A stretch of DNA of 64,000 bases from Rhabditoides inermis (Eukaryota > Nematoda > Chromadorea > Rhabditida > Rhabditidae). The notes beneath the pieces were generated by a model. That model was not told the origin of the DNA. It ran no database searches and worked only from the letters and a program-made list of their open reading frames with translations. The stretch is taken from the NCBI GenBank assembly GCA_963966185.1, contig CAWZYM010000242.1, positions 476,001 to 540,000 of the forward strand, read 5' to 3'. Positions within the stretch are counted from its first letter, which is position 1, and each line of letters opens with the position of its first letter. Below are positions 22,881 through 34,269 of this stretch, in pieces. Position numbers and translations under genes: made by a program.

Positions 22881-23434
22881 CAGAAAGGCTGTTGCAGATG
22901 CAACAATTCTAAATCTGGGTTTGAATGGGCTAGTCGTAGTGACTTATACCCTGGTGATCTTCTTTAAGGCTTTCGTGAGTGTCATTTGATGATGACAGAC
23001 TTATTCTACCACGCCGTAGTCGATTTATGTTCTAATAGTGCAAGTAATAATAAGGAAACTAGTTGAAGAATGAACTTCTATCATTGGGGCCCTGGTTATG
23101 ACTTATTCCCTCTTACCTCACTAGCCACTAGGCCGCCGAACGGTTGTTTCACTGTCCGCATTTCGGGATGTCATGCGCAATGACCTATCGCGCATGGGAA
23201 CACACGTGAATTTCATCGTGTTGTCGTGAGATGTCATTGAGATTGTAAAACTTTCCAAAAATCTTATCTAAATTTTTTATTCATAACGCAAAATTCAACA
23301 TCAATAACGGCAGAAACACAATAAACACAAACTTTACAGATCTAATAACTTATTGTAATGTAGTCGCGTTACGTTACGAGAATACACAAAATGGAAAAGC
23401 TAATGTCTGCAACACTTGATTGCGTGTTCGATCT
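22881..23434. other. Inner flank of right arm
   Basis: No gene seen between the fold-back element and about 23,320, where palindrome homology starts. From there to 23,434 the sequence mirrors the 3' flank of the left gene 2b. Confidence 0.5.
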
Positions 23435-26398
23435 TCACCAGATATAACACACAGCGTCGTTCATTGCTTTGATGTATCCGGTGTTTTTCGATGGCGCAGA
23501 GCCTGTGGTGAAGTAGGACACGGCCGCATTATCTGAAAATACAAGCACCAAATCAAATTAATATCATAACATACCATCCAACAGCGTGTGTTCGTACTCA
23601 GAGAGAGGCCGATTGGCGCCACATGCTTTCTCTAGAACACAGTATCCAACTGTCGTCTCGAAGGAGTATTTCCGCACGAATTTGTTCTGCTCCACCGTAA
23701 CGAAATTGACTGAAATTTAAATTATACAAAAGCCAAAATGTTCTTTTTTTCATTTCTCAATGTTTTCAATGTTAAACAACCTGTTAACCTGTTTGATTCA
23801 TATAATGTAAAAACATGTGAATGTTTGAAAGTGAGTGACTGGATGTAGTAAGTATGTAAGTTGCTATTAAACAATATTTTCTGGTTGTATCACTCAGCAC
23901 TAATGATGTCAAGTTGTTCTTTACAGATCACAGGAGTGAGTCGTATGCAAACAATATGTGAAGAACATAAGTATCGTGACTTTTAGTTATAAATTGCACA
24001 TACCTGGGCCAACAGACACGATGCGTCTCTGCGAATAGAGGGTTGTCAGTTGGTAGTTGCAGGTCTGGTTTGCTCCAGTTTCTATTTTATTCAGTGTTTT
24101 GCCAACTAAAATGGTAGTTGAAGTCAACCAAGTTGATAGAGTAAGGACAAACCGGTCGCAGTGTGTTTGTATCCATATTTGAGAGCAATAGACTGCTGAG
24201 TGGATCCGTTCGTCACGTAGTAGTGAGCGAGGTTCCCGTTCGTGTTGGGGTTGCTCTTGCCGTAGTCCATCAAAGTGTTGTACGTCCAGTGCAGCCATGG
24301 CTGCAATCAACACATTCATACGTTTTAGTTACATATGTGAGTTTCTTATGAAAGTCATTGAATCAGACACTCACTGCAACCGTAGTGGCAGAAGTAGTTG
24401 TGAGAGTAGTAGTCGTCGACGGTTCTGTGGTTGACGTCGTCTTTGAAGGGGCAGACGATGTGATTTCTACAGCAGGCACAGTGGTAGTGGACACAGTCGT
24501 CGAAGTCGTGGTTGTGGTCTCTGCAGTCGTCGACTCCGTCGTGGTGGATGTAGTCGTGGTGGAAGATGCCGTTGCGGGAGCGGACGTCGTGGAAGGTGCG
24601 GTAGATGTCGATGTCGCCGTCGATGGAGTGGAAGTGCTCGTGTGGACACCAGTACCTGGAAGTATACTCTCTCGACTCTGTTCCAGGTAGTCAGTGTTCT
24701 CACCTGTGTGCGCGGCGGTCGTTGAGGGAGTGGAGGATGGATGGGCGGGCGTTGCGGGGTTACTAGCCTCCTGCTTCTCCACAGATGGCGAGGAGAAGAA
24801 GGGAGTGGATAGCCAGTCGACCAACTCGAGCAGAATCTCGACGATCGACTCCTTTGGCGAAGAGACGACGTCGCTTCCGACGAGACACTTGGGGGTGTCA
24901 GGCGGGCACCACGTTGGCCAGTACTTGGTCACGGTCGGTGGGGCGAGGCGGAAGCCGAACTGCTTGGCCAAGCGGCGGCGGATCTTGAACGCAAACTCCT
25001 CGATGTCGGCCTTCCGTTGATGGTGTGTGGTGAGCCCCTGGTAGCGTAGAGGCACCAGCAGTTTGTCCTCCTCCGTCACGTTCGAACACGCCTTGTACAC
25101 GGTGATGAGCAGTCCCTTGCTCGCCGCGTCCACCGTCTCAAAACAAACACCCATACACATGAAACACACCCTATCACCTATCACCTATCACCGTCTATCC
25201 AACATCTCGCAAAAAGCACTTCGCCCGCAATAGCTGAACCCGTATCTGACAACTGTCCGGCTTTCCGATTCCCATTGCAAAACCACGAATTCAGTTTCCT
25301 GCGAGCCACACGAAAAAGCGATTGTAAAAGCGTTTCGATGCGCGTTTCAAATCGCATCGATGCGGTTGGTCCGAATTACAAATCATCCAACCATGGAGAG
25401 GGATCGGAAGGCAGACAAATCATGAGACATCGAAATACAGCATAAGTATTAAAATCCGTATAGCTAATGTAGTTAACATTAAGTATGTCACAAAGAGCGC
25501 ACACAGTTTCTTTTCCTACTCACATGTAAACAGACGAGCAACACGACAACACACCGGATTCCTTTACATTGTACTCTCTTCCGTAACATTGACTTAGCTC
25601 AAGTGTATGACCCATCTAATGTTCACCCGTTTCAGTTACAGTACACATGGTACAGTTACAGTACACTAGTTTTCTTTAGTACCTCCATCTTCAGTAAACT
25701 GGCCCACCTACAGTACCCAGGACTATCCACAGTTCACCCTTTACAGTTACAGTACACCTCATGGCCTATCTACAGTACACCACTTGTTTAAACTCTCCAT
25801 ATACAGTAACATGGCCAATCTACAGTACTGTGAGCCATGTCACCTACTGTTATGTATGTATGTGATCCTTGCTTCCGCTACTGTCAATTACGTTATACCT
25901 GATGTTTCTACAAAAACCGCCCTCTACGGTACGTATAAAAAGTAATTGAGATAGTTTTGAAACGAACTAATTCAGCCGCAGCCGCAGTATGCTCCGCAAT
26001 CTACTCTACTGACAAAAAACATTGTTACCGTGTGAATAGTAATGTTACCAAGTGAGTGCCGAGTGTGCGCATATGCTCGAGTGTGCGAGTGCGAGTGCGC
26101 TGGCGGGCATGCGTACCTTGCACACGTTCGTCGCATTGGGGAGTCGGTCTGTGATGAAGAGGCGGCACGATCCATCTTTCATGTCGAAGACCTCTACCTC
26201 GTACACAGCGTCCATCCTTGCCGGGACCGCACAGCTCTGGCTGCTGCAACCAACACCACATTACCCATGCAAGCAAGCGAGCAACTGCGAGACAACTCAC
26301 TACTTGAATGGGACCTTGCCCCATTCGTAGACGAGCAGGTTGTCGATGTCGAAGCACTGCATCAGCATGCAGATGGTAGCTGCGCACGCAGCCCCCAT
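23435..26398 (-). CDS. Gene 2b: Cys/Thr-rich protein, right copy
   Basis: Mirror copy of 13,865-16,691 with the same exons and splice phases. The ATG is at 26,398-26,396 and the TGA at 23,437-23,435. Visible coding differences are few (for example Asp/Asn before PATP, Asp/Glu in the Thr run, Ile/Thr near the end of that run, Phe/Tyr in the last codons). Both copies keep open frames, so both may be functional, or sequence exchange may be keeping them alike. It transcribes toward the spacer, convergent with the left copy. Confidence 0.65.
25600..25860. repeat. Irregular tandem cacagtac motifs in gene 2b intron
   Basis: About ten irregular repeats of (t)acagtac(ac) lie within the long intron of the right gene 2b. 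The equivalent left-arm intron (14,300-14,560) has diverged versions such as gtgtaccgtag and gtactgtagc. Confidence 0.6.
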
Positions 26399-26573
26399 GT
26401 TGGGAGGAATGGACAGGCGAGGGAGGCGCTCCCTCTCTTCCCTCTCGCCCCGCCCTAACAACCAGCTGGCCACGCGGGTGGAGAGCGTAGTTACCAGTAA
26501 CCAGTAAGCATACTGTATCTAACCACACTCGCGCAGCATTCGTCGGTGGTCTTGTGGAAAGTGAACACAATAT

Positions 26574-27509
26574 TATCTTTTAAAAGGACTCTCGTAAGAG
26601 AAGAGTTTGTGTTACTCAACGTAATGCAACAAAAGCTCATGCATTTTATCAATCGAAATAGTAAACAAACCTGCTCTTTCTGCAATAAAAAATAATGCGA
26701 GCAAATGTTGTATGTCGGGAAATTAATTTCGGTATCCAATCGATTATATATAACTTGTTGAACTATTGGAGCAGGTTTGTGTACTATTTCGATTGATAAA
26801 ATGCATGAGCTTTTGTTGCATTACGTTGAGTAACACAAACTCTTCTCTTACGAGAGTCCTTTTAAAAGATAATGAATGTACTTTTATTGGATTTCATATA
26901 AATCTATCTACATTAACATGAACCACAAAACATTTTTTTAAAGAAATCCAACAGTTCACCCACCTTGTTGAGTCCAAAATTGTAAAAAATTTGCAAAAAA
27001 GAGTTTAGGTAATGCTGATGGGAAAATTTACAATTCCAATGTCATTTCTATGTAAAATCATATATTACAAAACGTTTGCCGCCAGCCGGAACCGAACTCG
27101 AGCCATGTGTCTCAACGGGCGCAATCGCTGACCACAACACTACTCTGCGCACTGCAGAACACGCGATCTAAACGATATCAGTGCAATCCACAGGCAGTGC
27201 GGATTGTGCACCTCCTGTCTGCTGGGGGCAGCCGGTGCGCGCGACACCCCCCCCCCCTCCCCCTAGAAAACGTTCCGTACACGGGGGATTGCCTGCCCCT
27301 CAGGGGGCGCGCGCGCGTTTCTCGCTTCCTACAACAGCTAGCGTTACCAAAATCGAAACTTAACCATTTTCTAACATCCTGATAACATCTATCAGCATCA
27401 CATTGTTCTCGTAAAGATTCTAAGAAACCTTTCGTTCAATCGCCTTTTGCCGATTCTAGCGCGCGACTAGGGTTAACACAAACCAACCAGCGCTGCCGCG
27501 CTGGTTGTA
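26574..27509 (-). mobile_element. 936-bp AT-targeted non-autonomous element, copy 1 (Helitron-like?)
   Basis: This interrupts right-arm sequence that is continuous in the left arm (ctctcatattgtg at about 13,690). In the filled site an AT flanks each side. One end (minus-strand sense) is TACAACC followed by a GC hairpin (cagcgcggcagcgctg). The other end is a fold-back of about 300 bp (26,574-26,873) whose arms share tttgtgttactcaacgtaat. A tRNA-like segment lies at about 27,070-27,150 on the minus strand. The second copy, 61,708-62,624, has the same ends and AT flanks. AT target and terminal hairpin recall Helitrons, but the TC and CTRR ends are not canonical. Confidence 0.75.
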
Positions 27510-29244
27510 ATGAGAGCAGTTACACTACTCGCCACATGGAATAGAAGAAGTGTGGGCCCGGGTGCCCCCGGTGTGGGCCCGGGTGCCCCTGCGCCCTGTA
27601 TTCGATCATATCGAAAGATTTTCTTATGAAATTCTGTCTGCATAATGAGAAAAACATTTCGCATCCATCTGAGTTTACAGAATTTGAAGATTTGACTTTT
27701 TTGGGCTCACACCCTGTGGGCCAAAACTTTTCATCAAAAACAAACATTTTTAACAAAATTCCCATAGTGTGTTTAGACTGGGAATAGGGAATTAAAAACT
27801 AAAGGAACATACCACTCTCAACTTTTTGTATTTACTATGACATGAAAATTTACGAAATACAATCAAATGTCACAAATAAAGTATGTATAAACCAGTAGTT
27901 ACAAAAATTGTATTTCGCATAAAATCCAAAACGACGAATGGGGTGTACAAACAATTTTTCACTATAAACATTACTTGTAGTTTCTTTTCGATTCAGTGTT
28001 TGTAATAATTACTGTTAACAAATTGTCTCCACATTTGAAAATAAGGTTTGTTTTTGAAATGTTTTTGAAAGCGACGAATGAAACCTGCGAAGTGAAAATC
28101 TGGCAAAAAAGCGCCTCATGCGTTTTACCTTTCTCACTGTCTTGAGTTTCGTTCTATTATGTTTTCTGTTTTCGTAGTGTTCGTTTCAATTCTATTATTC
28201 TCTTTGTCCCGATTTCGAATGTTGTCTGTGCGCAGATGTGGAAATCCACGTAGCACAATGATGGTCTGATGACAAGCGCCGGGCACGTCTCCAGTAGAAA
28301 CCACTGACACACATCATTATGCTTCGGAATGGCCTCATCCTGAATAGTCGCCTGCCAACAATCCCCGTAGGGGCAAAAACAATCGGGACACGGGACAACG
28401 CGTATCTTTCACAAACACGTGATCATAAAAAGTGGGTCGGATACAGTAACAGTAATGCCATGCCCTCGTCTACACTATATGGAAATAAAGGGTGTACTAT
28501 CTTTGCACTTTTCCATTCGAATGACCGCCGCGCCGCGCGGGTATACGCGGCGCGTGCTACTGGATGTGACAGGGGAGAGCGATCAACAGGTCGAACAGTG
28601 GATGTGCACGTGTTGGGTATGTGTTGTCTCTGTTCTAGCATACTCTATTATATAGAACACGGAAACCGTGTTTATGCACATGCACATAGAGTTGAAGATT
28701 TTCAAAAGTTCTCGTCAAGTCTCAAAAGCTGTTATATCTTCATCTACAGTGAAATGCCTTGAATCGAGGAGCCGCTCATATATATATCTACAGTAATCGA
28801 GGCCGAGGACTGAACCGAGGAGCCGCCACTTCTTAATCTACAGTACGAGACCAAGGACTCAAGCCGAGGAGCCAACCCCTTCTTCACCATCATCTACTGT
28901 ATCCCGTATTGGAGGATACTGTGAGCCCGCCGTCAAATAGGACGTCGTGCGACTACCATTACAAGCCCAAACCATACTATAATCGGTCAATACTAAAACC
29001 CCGATCGCATTTTCAGACCCAATAAACCATCATTTGTCCCCCGAACGTTTCTGTGGGTTCGCTGTCCCGTTCATTTATTATTACCTTCAGATAACATCAA
29101 GCCCAAAAAATGAACATCAACATACGAAAAAAATATATAATGGAGCAGACAAAAACCATATAATATATATACAATAACGTACATCATGTTCCTACAGAAC
29201 AATAAACAACGAACACGTGCTTAAATCAAACATGTTACAGAGTA
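27510..29244. other. Intergenic DNA mirroring 12,083-13,690
   Basis: No gene recognised. It carries the mirrored dispersed repeat (28,140-28,400). A segment at about 28,485-28,680 is not matched in the left arm (gaccgccgcgccgcgcggg and surrounding), so it is a right-arm insertion or left-arm deletion. Confidence 0.55.
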
Positions 29245-30136
29245 TCATTTTATACTGTGGAGACATTGGATCGGAGAGGCAGCAGACAGTCACGCAGAAC
29301 AGACAGCTCACTTGTTGGAAGACGAGGATGCCTCGGCCACGACGCGGAATTGGCCGAGGAGGCCACTGGAAAGGACGGAGTGAAGGGTGCGAGGAGGGGG
29401 AGGGACAACACTCACTCCTTGGCAAGGGAGCACAGACACGACTCCCGGAGCCGCGCCTCGGTCGGCAGACGGCACACTAGCGCCAGCGAGCGGAGAGCAG
29501 ACACCGGGATCGTCGTCTCCCCGAACTGAACGACAACGTGCAATCACCCACTCCCTCTCACACACAAAATACGTCTCTCTCCCTCTCTCTGTCCCCCTCT
29601 TTTGTTGACCCACCGTCACGATGATCCCATCGTCCCAATCCTCAGTGACGACGATGACGTCACTGGGTGTTGCGACACTGTAGTATGGATGTACTGTGTC
29701 GCGACTGGAATGAGTGGAGAGTAGGAGAAGACTGAGAATTAGACACTCACATTGTTCCAAAGGAGGCGTCCAGCGTCTTGTTGCCATCTGTGCAGGACAC
29801 ACTGAAACAGTTCAGTTGGGTAGAGAGAGAGAGAGGGGGGGGATGTGACTAACGCGAGGGAGACGAAGTTGTGTTGGCGGAGAGGGCTGTGCAGGGAGAT
29901 GTGGTTGAGTTGGGGCAGGTCGACGGCTGGAACGCGCGTGGGTGAGGGGCAGACACGGTGCTCGACTCACACTGGCGGACAGTCATCTGGGTGTGGGGTG
30001 CAGTGGCCCACTCCACGTGCACCCCTCCACCCAGGGTAACATAGAACGACATCACGGCCGCCGTCCCGTTCCACTGCCACACGCCGTCTGCCGCCACGCA
30101 ACGCAACGCAAACAACAACGCAACCACAAACTCCAT
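29245..30136 (-). CDS. Gene 2a: small secreted protein, right copy
   Basis: Mirror copy of 11,159-12,082. The ATG at 30,136-30,134 lies 2 nt after the same TTTCTAG-type acceptor, and the signal peptide reads MEFVVALLFALRCVAADG. Exon order and phases match, ending with TGA at 29,247-29,245. The (CT)n run in intron 2 is shorter than in the left copy. The frames remain open in both arms. Confidence 0.72.
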
Positions 30137-30189
30137 TCCTAGAAACAACATGCACATCAGAGAGGGGAACTATGGGAACACGGACAGTC

Positions 30190-31855
30190 CATGACAAGGC
30201 GGGATGCAATGCGCGGTCTACGGTGGGGGAGCAGGTCGCGAGAAGCTGCGAGAGAGAAGAGGCGAGGGAGGGAGGGAGGGGCTATCTGGAGGGCCGGCCG
30301 GAACACGGACAGTCAATGACAAGGCAGGATGCAATGCGCGGTCTACGGTGGGGGAGCAGGCCGCGAGAAGCTGCGAGAGAGAAGAGGCGAGGGAGGGAGG
30401 GAGGGAGGGGCTATCTGGAGGGCCGGCCGGAACACGGACAGTCAATGACAAGGCGGGATGCAATGCGCGGTCTACGGTGGGGGAGCAGGTCGCGAGAAGC
30501 TGCGAGAGAGAAGAGGCGAGGGAGGGAGGGAGGGGCTATCTGGAGGGCCGGCCGGAACACGGACAGTCAATGACAAGGCAGGATGCAATGCGCGGTCTAC
30601 GGTGGGGGAGCAGGCCGCGAGAAGCTGCGAGAGAGAAGAGGCGAGGGAGGGAGGGAGGGAGGGGCTATCTGGAGGGCCGGCCGGAACACGGACAGTCAAT
30701 GACAAGGCGGGATGCAATGCGCGGTCTACGGTGGGGGAGCAGGTCGCGAGAAGCTGCGAGAGAGAAGAGGCGAGGGAGGGAGGGAGGGGCTATCTGGAGG
30801 GCCGGCCGGAACACGGACAGTCAATGACAAGGCGGGATGCAATGCGCGGTCTACGGTGGGGGAGCAGGCCGCGAGAAGCTGCGAGAGAGAAGAGGCGAGG
30901 GAGGGAGGGAGGGAGGGGCTATCTGGAGGGCCGGCCGGAACACGGATAGTCAATGACAAGGCGGGATGCAATGCGCGGTCTACGGTGGGGGAGCAGGCCG
31001 CGAGAAGCTGCGAAAGAGAAGAGGCGAGGGAGCAAGGGAGGGGCTATCTGGAGGGCCGGCCGGAACACGGAAAGTCAATGACAAGGCGGGATGCAATGCG
31101 CGGTCTACGGTGGGGGAGCAGGCCGCGAGAAGCTGCGAAAGAGAAGAGGCGAGGGAGGGAGGGAGGGGCTATCTGGAGGGCCGGCCGGAACACGGAAAGT
31201 CAATGACAAGGCGGGATGCAATGCGCGGTCTACGGTGGGGGAGCAGGCCGCGAGAAGCTGCGAGAGAGAAGAGGCGAGGGAGAGAGGGAGGGGCTATCTG
31301 GACGGCCGGCCGGAACACGGAAAGTCAATGACAAGGCGGGATGCAATGCGCGGTCTACGGTGGGGGAGCAGGCCGCGAGAAGCTGCGAAAGAGAAGAGGC
31401 GAGGGAGGGAGGGAGGGGCTATCTGGAGGGCCGGCCGGAACACGGACAGTCGTTGACAAGGCGGGATGCAATGCGCGGTCTACGGTGGGGGAGCAGGCCG
31501 CGAGAAGCTGCGAGAGAGAAGAGGCGAGGGAGAGAGGGAGGGGCTATCTGGACGGCCGGCCGGAACACGGAAAGTCAATGACAAGGCGGGATGCAATGCG
31601 CGGTCTACGGTGGGGGAGCAGGCCGCGAGAAGCTGCGAGAGAGAAGAGGCGAGGGAGAGAGGGAGGGGCTATCTGGACGGCCGGCCGGAACACGGAAAGT
31701 CAATGACAAGGCGGGATGCAATGCGCGGTCTACGGTGGGGGAGCAGGCCGCGAGAAGCTGCGAAAGAGAAGAGGCGAGGGAGGGAGGGAGGGGCTATCTG
31801 GAGGGCCGGCCGGAACACGGACAGTCGTTGACAAGGCGGGATGCAATGAGCGGTC
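30190..31855. repeat. GC-rich minisatellite, about 125-127-bp unit, about 13 copies
   Basis: The same unit as 10,645-11,112, inverted and expanded. Units differ by the number of ggga repeats and by single-base variants (for example cggacagtc/cggaaagtc). Alternating unit types around 30,200-30,960 form a higher-order pair, which suggests recent block duplication. The long open frames here (for example 30,204-30,827) are repeat artefacts. Confidence 0.98.
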
Positions 31856-31864
31856 ACATAGACT

Positions 31865-31993
31865 CACTTGTTTGGGTGTCATTTTGAGTGGCACTATCCT
31901 TTTCCAGAACACAGCGACTAGTATGAGTGCGATTCCGAGGGAACATATCTGCATCACAATCACGTACTTGTATCCACTGCGCTGGAACAGCAT
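31865..31993 (-). CDS. Single-pass membrane peptide exon (right copy)
   Basis: Mirror of 10,522-10,650 with one visible substitution in the helix (Val to Ile). The exon keeps its presumed donor (caagtgagt), unlike the left copy, where the minisatellite begins at that point. Downstream partner exons are not identified. Confidence 0.45.
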
Positions 31994-31999
31994 CCTGCA

Positions 32000-33110
32000 A
32001 AACGTACTATAGTTGGCGGTACACGTTATGTATTACATTGTTTGTAGTCCAGCATCCATTTTTTATTCTTATGCAAACGATGCGAGCATTTAGATTAAGG
32101 TTTGGCACACCGCAAAAGTCAAAAATGAATCTAATATGATAAACGCCGTTTGAGAAGAAGACGTTTGAGAGCATATCAAAATCACACGTATCGCATTATT
32201 AGAGAGGGCGCGCAGCAGTCAGTTCGTTGTATTGTGTTGTGTTCAAGGCAAGTCTGTCAAGTACGACAAGGGCACGCTCTATCGACTGTGAACCAGCTGC
32301 CGGTGAGTCAAATTGCCCACGAGCGGAATGAGTCCAGAGGGCCTACAATGCAAACCATCACAACCACTCTTTTCGAGGTGTATCCATTAGTGCGAGATGT
32401 TACTAGCAGATGGTAGGTTTGAGTGGCGTGTTGTCTGTCTGAGAAAGGACTAGACTGGCGCCCAGAATGAATACGGTAACCACAGAGGGCAGACGATTGT
32501 AGTCGCTCTTTTTCGACCACACTCACTCGATGATTGAATAGGTAGGCCAGCGGTCATGGGTTTGAGTGGCGTGTTTATTACTCATTCAGAGAGCGTCAAT
32601 CAAAACGGGAACAGTGAAATGCTAGTATGGGGACCAGCAGTCCAGTCTATAGACAATATGTAGGATACAATACGATACGGAATCTTGATCAAGAAATCAA
32701 TGTCAACGTCAGAGAACCAACTGGAAAAGTTAAAAAAAGACCGAGACCTTGAGACGCTTCTCCCTGCAATAGAATAGTTTGTGTGCATGATTCTATATCT
32801 GATTTTCTTTAAAAAGGACTTTCGTAAAGAGATGATCTTTGTCTTATGCCAATGCAGGAAAAGCACATCCATAAAACGTTTACAAATACTAACACAAACC
32901 TGCATCTTTCTCTCCTCTCTTTCTCTCTTCTCTCTCATATTTCTTGATCCTTACTCTCTGTTCAATTGTACATCGTTGTCTTCACTGGTTCGTTTCAACA
33001 GAACATTTTAGAGTGCGCAGGTTTGTGTTAGTATTTGTAAACGTTTTATGCTGGCAGCTTTTGCTGCATTGACATAATACAAAGATCATCTCTTCACGCA
33101 AGTACTTTTT
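32000..33110. other. Non-coding DNA mirroring 9,600-10,500
   Basis: No gene recognised. Differences from the left arm are small indels. The 5' part may include upstream sequence of the membrane-peptide exon. Confidence 0.5.
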
Positions 33111-33112
33111 AA

Positions 33113-33115
33113 ATA

Positions 33116-33191
<76 letters not shown>

Positions 33192-33293
33192 CTTACTTGA
33201 TTACTTGATTACTTGAGCGATCCGATTCGCTCAAGGAAGCGCGGATCCCATCTTCCTCCAGGTAGTTCGGTCTCGCGCGGACGTTGCACATGC

Positions 33294-33374
<81 letters not shown>
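33113..33374. repeat. Two (TA)n tracts around a short unique segment
   Basis: (TA)n tracts at 33,113-33,189 and 33,295-33,374 flank about 105 bp (containing gcgatccgattcgctcaagg). A partial duplication of the flanking sequence is seen on both sides (acaaacctgcat and related words). The left arm has no TA tract at the matching place. Confidence 0.95.
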
Positions 33375-33377
<3 letters not shown>

Positions 33378-34217
33378 CTTCTCTCTATCTCGGCCCTTCT
33401 TTCTCTTCTCTTCTTACTATCATGTACCACATGCCAATGCAGCAAAATCACATTCATAAAACGTTTACAAATACTAACACAAACCTGCATCTCTCTCTCC
33501 TCTCTTTATCTCTTCTCTCTCATATTTCTTGATCCTTACTCTCTGTTCAATCGTACATCGTTGTCTTCACTGGTTAGTTTCAACAGAACATGTACTTTTG
33601 TTATATTTCATTGAAATTGTTAATATGTGCTAAACTATGATTATTCGTTTGGATTATATCAACAACTAATATATTTCCCTCCCTCTCTTTTTTCTTCTCC
33701 TCTGTTCTTTCCCTCTCCCTCCGTTCTCTCTTTCTCTCACTGTTTTTTTTCTCTCTCTTTCACTGTTCTCTCTCTCCTTCTCTCTCTGTCTCTCTATTTC
33801 TTTCTGATCTTCTCTCTATCTCGGCCCTTCTTTCTCTTCTTACTATCATGTACCACAGATCACACGTTACGTTTCGGATCGCCGTTACGTTTCACAACTC
33901 TCACATATTTTCTCACTACTAACCGGAGTCGCGCCTACTGCGCTCTTCCTCCTGGTTATTGTTGGCGTGCTCAAAAAAATGCCAACCCGGCGCGAATTAG
34001 ACGCTGGCAGCGGCTGGGCGGGCAACACTCAAAGTGCAAGTTCGGAAAACACGCAGAAAACGCAAGAGAGTACGCTTTCGGCAGAGAGTCAGAGTGACTG
34101 TGAACGGCGCGCCCTCTCTGATGTACAATGTACGCGGGGCTGTTGTCGTAATCAGCAAAGCTAGTGCAATGCCGCAAATTGTCATGATTCTCTCTCGTCG
34201 TCTGCTTCTCCGCGCGG

Positions 34218-34219
<2 letters not shown>
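33375..34219. other. Low-complexity CT-rich DNA mirroring 8,863-9,460
   Basis: Pyrimidine-rich sequence and a short non-repetitive stretch (33,850-34,200). No gene supported. Confidence 0.6.

Positions 34220-34269
<50 letters not shown>

Noticed and set aside
30172..31887. Overlapping long open frames on the plus strand (for example 207 codons)
   Set aside because: They run across a tandem GC-rich minisatellite, repeat exactly with the unit, and have no independent start or splice context.
33209..33614. Tyr/Ile repeat frames over TA tracts
   Set aside because: Translation of (TA)n only; no coding evidence. The same holds at 3,810-4,078 and 38,196-38,539.
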